Assembly (NCBI RefSeq): GCF_900102525.1
Contig: NZ_FNBZ01000003.1
Span: 186,001 to 250,000 of the forward strand
Source of the DNA: Allobosea robiniae
GTDB lineage: Bacteria; Pseudomonadota; Alphaproteobacteria; Rhizobiales; Beijerinckiaceae
Direction of reading: 5' to 3'
DNA: 64,000 bases
The translations under genes and the position numbers were made by a program. Position 1 is the stretch's first letter. Every line of letters starts with the position of its first letter. Below are positions 55,070 to 63,760 of the stretch, piece after piece. The notes beneath the pieces were generated by a model. It was not told the origin of the DNA. It saw nothing but the letters and a program-made list of their open reading frames with translations, and made no database searches.

Positions 55070-56131
55070 ATGACACGGGGCTCGATCACGATCGGAGATG
55101 TCGCGGCGAAGGCTGGTGTGTCGCGGGCGACCGTGTCGCGCGCCTTCACCCGGCCCAATCTCCTGACGCCGGCCGTCGTCGAGCAGGTCAGGCGGATCGC
55201 CGACGAACTGGGCTATGTCCCCAACCGCATCGCGCGGGCGCTCAGCACCGGGCGCTTCGGCACCATCGCGCTCCTGGTGCCGGACATCGCCAACCCGTTC
55301 TTCCCGCCGCTCATCCGTGCCGCGCAGGCGCGAGCCGACGCACTGGGCTATGCGGTGTTCCTCGGCGATTCCGACGAAACGCCCGATCGTGAGGACCGCC
55401 TGCTGGCGAAGCTGGCGCCGCAGGTCGACGGCTTCGTCGTCGCGTCGCCCCGCCTCGACGAGGCGCGCATCCGCTTCCATGCCGGCCAGAAGCCGACGGT
55501 GCTGATCAACCGCGACATCGCCGGCGTTCCGCGCGTGCTCATCGACGTGCGCGGCGGCATCGAGATGGCGATTACGCATCTCTTCGCGCTTGGCCATCGC
55601 CGCATCGCCTATGTCGGCGGCCCGGCTGCGTCCTGGGCGAACCAGCAGCGCGAGCAGGCCGCGATGGCGGCAGCACAACGCTTCGGCATCGAGGAACTGG
55701 CGATCCCGGCCTACCGGCCGACCTACGAGGCCGGCCAGGCGGCGGTCGAGCGCCTGCTCGCAGCCGGTGTCAGTGCCGCCATCGCCTTCGACGACATCGT
55801 CGCGCAGGGGCTGGTCGCGGGCTTGAGCGCGCGCGGCATCGTCATCCCGCGCGACCTCAGCATCGTCGGCTTCGACGACGTGCTGGCCGTCACGACCTAT
55901 CCGCCACTGACCACGATCGATGCGCATTGCGCTGATGCCGGCGCGGCCGGCGTCGAACTGCTGCTGGAGATCATCGAGACCGGCGAGAAGCGCGACGCTT
56001 GCCAGATCATCCCAACCCGCCTCGTCCAGCGCGAAAGCACCGGCCCGGTCACGACCGGGGAGGCGATACCCGGGCGATCCCCATCCGCCGGGAACAGGCG
56101 CAGATCAACCGACCAAAGAGGGAGAACGTGA
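55070..56131 (+). CDS. LacI family transcriptional regulator
   Basis: The protein is 353 residues, with N-terminal HTH and hinge (ITIGDVAAKAGVSRATVSRAF) and a sensor domain (GHRRIAYVGGPAASWANQQRE, LSIVGFDDVLAVTTYPPLTT). ATG 55070 is chosen, because the operator palindrome would lie in coding sequence if the ATG at 55043 were used. Its stop overlaps the start of the binding-protein gene (TGATG), so both are in one unit, probably self-repressed. A long basic tail (RRRSTDQRGRT) is unusual. Confidence 0.88.
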   Translation: MTRGSITIGDVAAKAGVSRATVSRAFTRPNLLTPAVVEQVRRIADELGYVPNRIARALSTGRFGTIALLVPDIANPFFPPLIRAAQARADALGYAVFLGDSDETPDREDRLLAKLAPQVDGFVVASPRLDEARIRFHAGQKPTVLINRDIAGVPRVLIDVRGGIEMAITHLFALGHRRIAYVGGPAASWANQQREQAAMAAAQRFGIEELAIPAYRPTYEAGQAAVERLLAAGVSAAIAFDDIVAQGLVAGLSARGIVIPRDLSIVGFDDVLAVTTYPPLTTIDAHCADAGAAGVELLLEIIETGEKRDACQIIPTRLVQRESTGPVTTGEAIPGRSPSAGNRRRSTDQRGRT

Positions 56132-57315
56132 TGTCACGATGGTCAATCCTAGCCGCAGCGGCGGCGCTGATCGGGCTCGGCCCGCTTGCGGCCGAGGCCC
56201 AGCCGAAACCGGCCCTGCCCAAACCCAAGGCGCCGCTGACGATCAGCGTCATCGACGTCGCCGGCGACCTGCAGATCAGCCAGCCCGCGATCGAGAAGTT
56301 CCAGAAGGAGCATCCCGATCTCGTCGCGCGCTTCATCTTCACCAAGGCGACGGCGCCGGAGCTCGCCGGCAAGCTCAAGGCGCAGCAGCAGGCCGGGCGC
56401 GTCGACATCGACTTCGTGCTGACCGGCAACGACGCGCTCGCGGCCGGCATGGAGCAGAATCTCTGGCTCGAGATCTTCCCCAAATATGCCGACCGCTTTC
56501 CCGCGCTGGACAAGCTCTACATCCCCGGCGCCTATGCGATGCAGAAGATGGCGCGCGGCCAGGCGATGGTGCTCGACTGGTATCCGTCAGGGCCGCTGCT
56601 GGAATACGACCCGGCCAAGGTCAAGGACATGCCGAAGACGGCCGAGGAACTGCTGGCCTGGTGCAAGGCGCATCCCAACCGCTTCATGTATGCCCGCCCG
56701 GCGAATTCGGGGCCGGGGCGCACCTTCGTGATGGGCTTGCCCTATCTGCTCGGCGACAAGGACCCGCAGGATCCGGTCAAGGGCTGGGACAAGACCTGGG
56801 CCTATCTCAAGGAGATGAACGACTGCGTCGAGTACTACCCGTCCGGCACCACCGCGACGATGAAGGAGCTCGGCGACGGCTCGCGCGACATCATCGCCAC
56901 CACCACCGGCTGGGACATCAATCCGCGCTATCTCGGCATCGTGCCGGAGAACTTCAAAGTGGCGACGCTGAAGGGCTTCCACTGGGTCGGCGACGCCAAC
57001 TACATGGCGATCCCGAAGGGCGTCAGCGGCGAGAAGCTCGATGTCGCGTTGGCGCTGATGGCCTATCTGCTGGAACCGGCCCAGCAGGCCTACATGTACG
57101 ACCACGGCTACATGTATCCCGGCCCGTCCATCCACGGCGTGACCATCGACATGGCGCCGAAGGACAGCCAGGAGACGATCGCCAAGTTCGGCCGGCCGGA
57201 ATATGCCGATATGATCGCGAACAACCCGACCGAACCGCCGCTCGACGCAAAGCCTCTGGTGACGATGTTCGAGAAATGGGATCGAGAGATCGCCGGGAAG
57301 AAGGCAAGGCCTTGA
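56131..57315 (+). CDS. Orphan extracellular solute-binding protein
   Basis: The 394-residue periplasmic binding protein has a Sec signal peptide (MSRWSILAAAAALIGLGPLAAEA). It is of the cluster that binds sugars or related compounds (FVMGLPYLLGDKD, SGTTATMKELGDGSRDI). GAGGGAGA precedes ATG 56131. It is coupled to the LacI gene, but no permease or ATPase follows, because the next gene is a convergent TetR. It must share a transporter encoded elsewhere, or the importer genes were lost here. Confidence 0.82.
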   Translation: MSRWSILAAAAALIGLGPLAAEAQPKPALPKPKAPLTISVIDVAGDLQISQPAIEKFQKEHPDLVARFIFTKATAPELAGKLKAQQQAGRVDIDFVLTGNDALAAGMEQNLWLEIFPKYADRFPALDKLYIPGAYAMQKMARGQAMVLDWYPSGPLLEYDPAKVKDMPKTAEELLAWCKAHPNRFMYARPANSGPGRTFVMGLPYLLGDKDPQDPVKGWDKTWAYLKEMNDCVEYYPSGTTATMKELGDGSRDIIATTTGWDINPRYLGIVPENFKVATLKGFHWVGDANYMAIPKGVSGEKLDVALALMAYLLEPAQQAYMYDHGYMYPGPSIHGVTIDMAPKDSQETIAKFGRPEYADMIANNPTEPPLDAKPLVTMFEKWDREIAGKKARP

Positions 57316-57414
57316 AGCTGTGGCGCGGTGCGGTTTGTACCGCACCGCGCCAGTTACGGAGATTCGGGCATCGCCTGGAAGCAGGCATTCATGCCTATCC
57401 GTCAGGCGCCCAGT

Positions 57415-58128
57415 CTATGTGTGGTCGCGACGATCGACCTGGCGTGCCGTCATCACCGCCCGTGTGAAGCCGGGTTCGACGATAACCAGACTACCGTCCG
57501 GCAGTCCGAGGACACGGTCCATCGCGATACCCTGGAATTGGAAGCGTCGATCCAGCGTCGCGATCGCAGCGTCTTCCCCGGCGGTCCCCATCGCATCAAT
57601 CGTTCGCGCGACGGCATCGTGGGTGCTGGCGTTGAGATGCAGGACGATCTCCGCTGCGGCTTCGGGGTCCGGCACGGTGAAGGTGCCTTCGGCGGTGCCC
57701 TGTGCGATGATTCGGGTCAGCACCGGTCGCATCACCGCGATCGAGGCGGCATTGATCCGATGGTAGAGCAGCAGGTTCTCCGGCCGGAAGACAACGTCGA
57801 AAGCGGCACGGAATTTCGGTGCATCCGCCAGCTTCATGCTGCGGGAGCGCGCCATGAAAACGTTCAGCCGCTCAAGCGCGCTGAGACCCGGATCGTCGAG
57901 GATATCGCGGACACGCGCGACCGCATCCTGCGCCAGCCGGGCGGTGATCCCTTCGAGCAAATCCTCCTTCGCCGTGAAGTGGTGGTAGAAGCCGCCCTTC
58001 GAGATGCCGACCTTTGCGATCACGTCGTTGACCGTGGTCCGCTCGTAGCCGCGCTCGAAAAACAGCGCCTGCGCGCCGTCGAGGATCTCGTTCCTGCGAT
58101 CACCCGGGGACTTCACGATACGGGGCAT
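57415..58128 (-). CDS. TetR family transcriptional regulator
   Basis: The protein is 237 residues, with an N-terminal HTH (TTVNDVIAKVGISKGGFYHHF) and an effector-binding helical C-terminal domain. GAGGTAAG precedes ATG 58128. It is divergent from the exporter operon at 58289 with two strong dyads between them (58151-58188), so it is the probable repressor of that exporter and of itself. Confidence 0.9.
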   Translation of the reverse strand: MPRIVKSPGDRRNEILDGAQALFFERGYERTTVNDVIAKVGISKGGFYHHFTAKEDLLEGITARLAQDAVARVRDILDDPGLSALERLNVFMARSRSMKLADAPKFRAAFDVVFRPENLLLYHRINAASIAVMRPVLTRIIAQGTAEGTFTVPDPEAAAEIVLHLNASTHDAVARTIDAMGTAGEDAAIATLDRRFQFQGIAMDRVLGLPDGSLVIVEPGFTRAVMTARQVDRRDHT

Positions 58129-58150
58129 ATGCGACTTACCTCTGCTTGAC

Positions 58151-58188
58151 GACCGACCGTCGGTCTGTAGAATGACCGACGGTCGGTC
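58151..58188. promoter_or_regulatory. Double TetR-type operator
   Basis: There are two odd-length palindromes, GACCGAC-C-GTCGGTC (58151-58165) and GACCGAC-G-GTCGGTC (58174-58188). Each has perfect 7-base arms; the two are reverse complements of one another. Centres are 23 bases apart, about two DNA turns. This is the form expected of a TetR operator bound cooperatively by two dimers between divergent genes. Confidence 0.8.
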
Positions 58189-58288
58189 TCTCGCGATTGT
58201 GCGCGTAAGAGGCTGCCGCCGCAACGCTTCCGACTTGCGATGATCGCGAGCGGGGTGCGTCAGCGTGATGCCTCCTGCGAGGGATGTC

Positions 58289-59287
58289 GTGAAGTTCTCT
58301 CGTCTCCTCCTTGCCGCCTCGGCCATCATCGTCGCTGGCGGCGCCTACTGGCTCCTGACCAAGCCGGTCGCGGTCGCAACGGTCGCACCCAAGCGCGGCG
58401 ATGCAGCCGAGATCGTCTACGCCACCGGCACCGTCGAACCGCGCAACTGGGCCAAGGTTACAGCGCTCGTGCGAGAGCGCATCGTCGAGCGCTGCGACTG
58501 CGAGGGCCAGCGCGTGGAGCAGGGGCATGTCCTCGCCCGTCTCGACAGCGTCCAGGCCGAGGCGACCTTGGCCGAGCTCAAGGCCCGCCAGAAGCTCGCC
58601 ACCGCCGAGCTCGACCGGTTGGCGGTGCTGGTCGAGCGCAATGTGACGAGCCAGCAGGCGCTCGACCGCGCTCGCAGCGAGATGGGGCAAGCCTCGGCGC
58701 TGATCGCCGGCCAGACCGCCCGCCTCGAGAACTATGTCCTGCGCGCCCCGATGCGCGGCACCGTGCTGCGCCGCGATGGCGAGGTCGGCGAGATCGCCGA
58801 GCCCGGCAGCGTGCTGTTCTGGATCGGCGAAGCCAGGCCGCTGCGCGTCGTTGCCGAAGTCAACGAAGAGGACATTCCCCAGGTCAAGCCCGGCCAGCGT
58901 GCTTTGCTACGCGCCGACGCCTTTCCGGGGAAAATGCTGGAAGCCACCGTCGACAGCATCACGCCCAAGGGCGATCCGGTCGCCAAGACCTATCGCGTCT
59001 ATCTTGCTTTGCCGGACGACACGTCCTTGCTGATCGGCATGACGGTCGAGCTCAACATCATCGCGCGGGTGGCGAAGCAGGCGCTGCTGCTGCCGGTTGC
59101 CGCCGTTCAGGGCAACGCCGTCTTCGTTCTCGATGGCGATCGCGCCCGCCGCCGAGAACTGGCGATCGGCATTCGCGGCACCGGCGATGTCGAGGTCCTC
59201 TCCGGATTGCCGGATCAGGCTCGCGTTATCACGCCCTTTCCGGACAAGCTCGGCGATGGCGTCCGTGTCAGGCCGCAAGGAGGCTGA
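58289..59287 (+). CDS. Efflux ABC periplasmic adaptor (MacA/DevB-like)
   Basis: The 332-residue membrane-fusion protein has an N-terminal anchor (VKFSRLLLAASAIIVAGGAYWLL). Lipoyl half-motifs follow (ERIVERCDCEGQRVEQGHVL and NYVLRAPMRGTVLRRDGEVG), a short alpha-hairpin and a beta-barrel (ITPKGDPVAKTYRVYL). GAGGGA lies 6 bases before GTG 58289, which I prefer; GTG 58265 and ATG 58268 are alternatives. It is the first gene of a three-gene exporter with an FtsX-like permease and an ATPase. Confidence 0.85.
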   Translation: MKFSRLLLAASAIIVAGGAYWLLTKPVAVATVAPKRGDAAEIVYATGTVEPRNWAKVTALVRERIVERCDCEGQRVEQGHVLARLDSVQAEATLAELKARQKLATAELDRLAVLVERNVTSQQALDRARSEMGQASALIAGQTARLENYVLRAPMRGTVLRRDGEVGEIAEPGSVLFWIGEARPLRVVAEVNEEDIPQVKPGQRALLRADAFPGKMLEATVDSITPKGDPVAKTYRVYLALPDDTSLLIGMTVELNIIARVAKQALLLPVAAVQGNAVFVLDGDRARRRELAIGIRGTGDVEVLSGLPDQARVITPFPDKLGDGVRVRPQGG

Positions 59288-59290
59288 GCC

Positions 59291-60538
59291 ATGCGGCTGA
59301 TCCTCGCTCTGGCCCTGACGCATATCCGCGGCCGCGGCCGGCAGACCCTGGTCGCGATCATCGGGGTCGCGCTCGGTGTCGGCTTTTCGATCGCCATGGC
59401 CTCGCTGATGCAGGGCGGCGAGGATGATTTCGTCGCGAGGCTGGTCGACACCATGCCGCATGTCGACATCACGGATGAATATCGCAACGCCCGCCGCCAG
59501 CCGGCGCAGGACGCCTTTGCCGCTGTCCACATCGCCGGCTTGCGGCCGAAGGACGATCGGCGCGGCATCCTCAACCCCACCGAGGCGGTCGCGATGCTGC
59601 GGGCCTGGGTGCCCGGGCGATTGGCGCTCAGCCTGAAGACGCAAGGCGTGGTGCGCTATTCCGGCCGCGATGTCGGCATCGCCATCATCGGCATCGAGCC
59701 GCAGGCGGAGATGAAGGTCTCCTCGCTCGCCAAGGATTTCCGCCAGGGCAGCTTCACCTCGCTGATCGCCGGCGGCAACAACATCGTCGTCGGCGACAGG
59801 CTGGCGCAGCGCCTCGGCGCCGAACTCGGCACCACCGTCACCGTCGTCTCCTCCACAGGCCAGAGCCGCGCCTTCAAGATCGTCGGCCTGTTCCACACCG
59901 GCACCACGGCGCGCGATGAGGGCGAGGGCTATGTCCTGCTCAAGAACGCCCAGATCCTCAGCGAGCGCCCGAATGCGATCAACGAGATCAGGCTGAAGCT
60001 CGACGACCCCACCGCCGCGCCGCAGGTGGCGCGGCGGGCCGAGGCGCAGATCGGCTACAAGGCGATGGCATGGCAGGAGGCGAACGAGTCGCTGTTGCAG
60101 GCGCTCGTGATCCGCAACGTCATCATGTACACGGTCGTCGGCGCGATCCTGCTGGTGGCCGGCTTCGGCATCTTCAACATCATCTCGACCATTACCCATG
60201 AGAAGGCGCGCGACATCGCCATCCTGAAGTCGCTCGGCTTCACCGAGACCGATATGCGCCGTCTCTTCCTCCTCGAAGGAGTGGCGCTCGGCGCTGGCGG
60301 CTCGCTGATCGGCTGGGCGTTCGGTTTCTCGCTCTGCTTTGCGCTCTCGCTGGTTCGCTTCGAATTGTCAGGTGCCAGCGTCGCCCAGGAGATCACGCGC
60401 CTGCCGCTGGCCTGGAGTATCTGGCACTATCTGATCGCGGCCGGCTTCGCGCTGGTCTCGGCCGGTGTCGCCGGCTACCTGCCGGCAAGACAGGCGGCAC
60501 GGCTCAATCCGGTCGACATCATCCGGGGCGCCACGTGA
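59291..60538 (+). CDS. ABC transporter permease (FtsX/MacB/DevC-like)
   Basis: The 415-residue permease has an N-terminal helix (QTLVAIIGVALGVGFSIAMASL), a large periplasmic domain of about 230 residues, and three C-terminal helices with motifs IISTITHEKARDIAILKSLGF, LEGVALGAGGSLIGW and YLPARQAARLNPVDIIRG. This is the MacB/LolCE/DevC layout. Its stop overlaps the ATPase start (GTGA). Confidence 0.93.
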   Translation: MRLILALALTHIRGRGRQTLVAIIGVALGVGFSIAMASLMQGGEDDFVARLVDTMPHVDITDEYRNARRQPAQDAFAAVHIAGLRPKDDRRGILNPTEAVAMLRAWVPGRLALSLKTQGVVRYSGRDVGIAIIGIEPQAEMKVSSLAKDFRQGSFTSLIAGGNNIVVGDRLAQRLGAELGTTVTVVSSTGQSRAFKIVGLFHTGTTARDEGEGYVLLKNAQILSERPNAINEIRLKLDDPTAAPQVARRAEAQIGYKAMAWQEANESLLQALVIRNVIMYTVVGAILLVAGFGIFNIISTITHEKARDIAILKSLGFTETDMRRLFLLEGVALGAGGSLIGWAFGFSLCFALSLVRFELSGASVAQEITRLPLAWSIWHYLIAAGFALVSAGVAGYLPARQAARLNPVDIIRGAT

Positions 60539-61212
60539 GCGCGCTGATTGAAACGAAGGGGCTGACCCGCGTCCTGCCCGCCGCCGTACCGGTGACGCTG
60601 GTCCAGGACATCACGCTCGCGATCGGGGAGGGCGAGTTCGTCGCCATCACCGGCCCCTCCGGTTCAGGCAAATCCTCATTGCTCTATCTGCTCGGGCTGC
60701 TCGACAAGCCGAGCGGCGGCTCGCTCGCTATCGAGGGCAGGGACACCGCCGGGCTCAGCGAACGCGAGCGCGCCGCGATCCAGCTGGCGACGCTCGGCTT
60801 CGTCTTCCAGTTCCACTTCCTGCTGCCGGAATTCACCGTCCGCGAGAACGTGGAGATTCCGATGCGCCGGCTGGGCAAGCTCGGCGCTGCTGCCATGCGC
60901 GACCGTTCGACGGAACTGCTGACGGCGCTCGGTCTCGCCGACCATCTCGACAAGCGGCCCGACCAGCTCTCGGGCGGCCAGCGACAGCGCGTCGCTGTCG
61001 CCCGTTCGCTCGCCAATGATCCGCCATTGATCCTCGCCGACGAGCCAACCGGCAGTCTCGACAGCAGGAATTCCGCGCAGGTCTTCGCGATCCTCGATGA
61101 GCTGGTGCGCGAGCGCGGCAAGACAGTGATCGCCGTGACCCACGATACCGAGATGGCAGCGAAGGCGAGCCGGCGCGTTCACCTGGTCGACGGGCGGCTG
61201 TGCGAGAGCTGA
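60535..61212 (+). CDS. ABC transporter ATP-binding protein (LolD/MacB/DevA type)
   Basis: The protein is 225 residues with Walker A GPSGSGKSS, Q-loop FQFHFLLPEFTV, signature LSGGQRQRVAVARSL, Walker B LILADEPTGSLD and switch His VTHDTEMAAKA. It starts with GTG 60535, overlapping the permease stop. Together the three genes make a tripartite exporter resembling DevBCA or MacAB; substrate unknown. Confidence 0.93.
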   Translation: MSALIETKGLTRVLPAAVPVTLVQDITLAIGEGEFVAITGPSGSGKSSLLYLLGLLDKPSGGSLAIEGRDTAGLSERERAAIQLATLGFVFQFHFLLPEFTVRENVEIPMRRLGKLGAAAMRDRSTELLTALGLADHLDKRPDQLSGGQRQRVAVARSLANDPPLILADEPTGSLDSRNSAQVFAILDELVRERGKTVIAVTHDTEMAAKASRRVHLVDGRLCES

Positions 61213-61336
61213 GATATCACCTGGAAGCTATCGCATGGTGGCTCTCTTCGCGCGCAACTTCACGGCATGGGCCGAAAGCCCGCGACGCAGCGATCAGGCT
61301 GATTTCGGCCCGGATCGAGGGAGCATTCTGTGGCGG

Positions 61337-62548
61337 TCAGGCCTCGTAGCCGAAGGGGTCGTCGACGGAATGCGAGGGCTGGGTAAACCACTTCGCGCCA
61401 TCATCAGACATGTAGACGATATCCTCCAGCCTCACTCCAAACTCGCCGTAGATGCACATCATGGGCTCGATCGAGAAGCACATGCCAGGCTGAAGCGGCG
61501 TCCTGTTGCCCTTCACGATATAGGCCTCTTCGTGAACGTCCAGGCCGAGCCCATGCCCCGTGCGATGCGGCAACCCGGGAACCTTGTAACCGGGCCCGTA
61601 ACCTGCCGCCTCGATCACTCCGCGCGCCGCCTGGTCGATCGCCTCGCAAGGTGCGCCAAGGCGGGCCGCGGCAAACCCCGCCAACTGGGCTGCCTTTTCA
61701 AGGTTCCAGATCTCGCGCTGCCGTTCGGTCGGCTCTCCGAACACATAGGTTCTGGTGATGTCCGAACGATAGCCTTCCAGCTTCGTCCCCATGTCGATGA
61801 GAACCATGTCGCCGTCGTTCAGCGTCTGCGGGTAGGGTACGCCGTGCGGATAAGCCGTAGCTTCGCCGAATTGCGCGTGATTGCTGGACCAGTCCCGGCC
61901 CAGCTTGCGATGGGCGCGCGCCAGAAAGTCCAGGGTCTCGGTCGTCGTCACGCCGACCTTCAAGGCGCGGGCGACCGCACGGTGAACTTCCATGGTGATG
62001 TCCATGGCCTGCTGGATCAGGGCAATCTCGGCTGCCGATTTCAGCTGCCGGCAGGCGGCGGTGATCGGCTGCCCGCTGGTGAAGGAAAAGCGGTTGCCCG
62101 CCTTGCGCAGGCCTTCAGCGATATAGAAGGGGGTCTGCGGATCGAGCGCCACCGAGCCGCTCTCGTAGCCCAGGCTGCGTATCGTATCGACGACCAGGGC
62201 AGCAGGGTCCTCATGCTCTTCCCAGCAGCGCACGTCGTCGCCGAACAGCATGTATTCCCGCGTCTTGGGCTCCTCGAAAGCGGGGCTCAGGTAGACGACC
62301 TCGCCTTCGGCGGGGACGATCGCCCCGTGCAAGCGTTCGGTCAGGGCAAGGTCGATGCCCGTGAAGTAACGCAGGCTGGTCGAGGTATCGAGATAGAGCG
62401 CCTGATGCCCTCCGTCTCGCAGCAGCTTCTGGGCCTTTGCGATCCGTGCGCGATACTCGTCCAGCCCGATCGCAACGCTGCGGCTCGTCGGTGGACTGAG
62501 CCTGGCGAGCTCTTCTTCGAAGGATGATCCGCCTACCCCGATCGTCAT
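61337..62548 (-). CDS. M24 family metallopeptidase (Xaa-Pro peptidase/creatinase-like)
   Basis: The 403-residue protein has an N-terminal creatinase-type domain and a pita-bread catalytic domain. Metal-ligand regions are present: VLIDMGTKLEGYRSDITRTY (two Asp), HRTGHGLGLDVHE (His), SIEPMMCIYG and GVRLEDIVY (Glu). Members cleave Xaa-Pro bonds, creatine or, in DddP, DMSP. It is in line with and downstream of a DAO-type oxidoreductase gene (69-base gap), so amino-acid derivative breakdown is likely. The real substrate is not clear. Confidence 0.88.
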   Translation of the reverse strand: MTIGVGGSSFEEELARLSPPTSRSVAIGLDEYRARIAKAQKLLRDGGHQALYLDTSTSLRYFTGIDLALTERLHGAIVPAEGEVVYLSPAFEEPKTREYMLFGDDVRCWEEHEDPAALVVDTIRSLGYESGSVALDPQTPFYIAEGLRKAGNRFSFTSGQPITAACRQLKSAAEIALIQQAMDITMEVHRAVARALKVGVTTTETLDFLARAHRKLGRDWSSNHAQFGEATAYPHGVPYPQTLNDGDMVLIDMGTKLEGYRSDITRTYVFGEPTERQREIWNLEKAAQLAGFAAARLGAPCEAIDQAARGVIEAAGYGPGYKVPGLPHRTGHGLGLDVHEEAYIVKGNRTPLQPGMCFSIEPMMCIYGEFGVRLEDIVYMSDDGAKWFTQPSHSVDDPFGYEA

Positions 62549-62617
62549 GACATACCTCTTTCAACGTGATTGCCTTCAAAGGCACAGGTGCTCAGCGGCC
62601 AGTGAACTTGATCGATA

Positions 62618-63760
62618 CTAAGCGTCCGTGCGCTGTTCAGCATCGTCGGCGAAGCGTCCGAACGAAGCCTTCTGAATATAGAAGCGAGCCGGCCGCATCG
62701 CGTTCAACTCCGGCACGATCTCCCGCTCAAGAAGCTCACGCGCGGCGAGCCGGCCCCACATCGGCCCCCAGCCGACCCCACCATGGGAAACGGCAAAGTA
62801 GAAGCCGGGCAGCCAGGGCAGTTCGCCGATGACCGGGCCTCCGTGAGGAATGGCACGGATGCCGATGCGGCTGGCGGCGACGGCGGTGCCCGCCAGCGCG
62901 GGTATGAGCTCCGCAACATCCTCCAGGATGCCCTGTGGGGATGGGCCGTTGGCACCGTGGACGCTGGTGAGGGCCTCTCCGCGCCAATGAATGGCCAACC
63001 CGCCTTCGGGATCCGGCCGGCTCATCCAGGTCGGTGCGCCGATGATCTGCCTGGGTAGGCCAGGGATGGCCTCGGTATAAACCACAAGGCCGGGAACGAG
63101 TTCGAGGGGCAGAGTCGCGCCGGCCAGTGCGGCGATGTGGCTGCCCCAACTGCCTGCGGCATTGATCACCGCGTCGGCAGCGATCTCGGAGCCGTCGCGA
63201 AGCAGGACGCCGGTAACCTTGCCAGCCTGCCGCAGGACCGCGCAGACCGGCTGGTCGGTCAGCACCGAGCCACCCAGTTTTCGGACATGATCGAGCAATG
63301 TCGCTACCATGGCGGGGGCATCGACCCAGCCGGAGCGCGCCTCGTAGACGACCTCGTCGTCGTCAGCGAACAGAACGCCGGGCGCCATGCCGCGCGCCTT
63401 GCCACCATCGAGCATCTTGAGGTCGAGCCCGCGCTCGCGGCAGATGGCGAGGTCGCGCGCGATCTTGGCCCGCTCCTCCGGCAGGCCCCAGGTCAAGGTG
63501 CCGGTCCAGTGCAGCCATCCCGGGCCGATTTCCTGTTGGAGCTGGTCGAAGGTGTCGTTGAGCTGGAGCCTGAGGCGAGCGCGGCCGGGATCCTCGTCCC
63601 AACTCGCCTGCGGAAAGGTCGACAGATAGGCGATCGAGGCAGCGCTTGTGCCGGATGCGGGACGCGCAGCGTCCACGACGACGACATCGGCTTTGCCGAC
63701 GGCCAGCCTGTAAGCGATGTTCGCGCCGATCGCCCCAGCGCCGATGACGATGATTTTCAT
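62618..63760 (-). CDS. FAD-dependent oxidoreductase (DAO family, D-amino-acid dehydrogenase-like)
   Basis: The 380-residue flavoenzyme has an N-terminal ADP-binding motif (IIVIGAGAIGANIAYRL), FAD contacts in VINAAGSWGSHIAALAG, and a C-terminal HGGVGWGPMWGRLAARELL. It likely oxidises an amino or N-methyl-amino acid. Its ATG overlaps the stop of the upstream FMN-oxidase gene (ATGA), so both are in one operon with the M24 peptidase after it. Confidence 0.88.
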   Translation of the reverse strand: MKIIVIGAGAIGANIAYRLAVGKADVVVVDAARPASGTSAASIAYLSTFPQASWDEDPGRARLRLQLNDTFDQLQQEIGPGWLHWTGTLTWGLPEERAKIARDLAICRERGLDLKMLDGGKARGMAPGVLFADDDEVVYEARSGWVDAPAMVATLLDHVRKLGGSVLTDQPVCAVLRQAGKVTGVLLRDGSEIAADAVINAAGSWGSHIAALAGATLPLELVPGLVVYTEAIPGLPRQIIGAPTWMSRPDPEGGLAIHWRGEALTSVHGANGPSPQGILEDVAELIPALAGTAVAASRIGIRAIPHGGPVIGELPWLPGFYFAVSHGGVGWGPMWGRLAARELLEREIVPELNAMRPARFYIQKASFGRFADDAEQRTDA

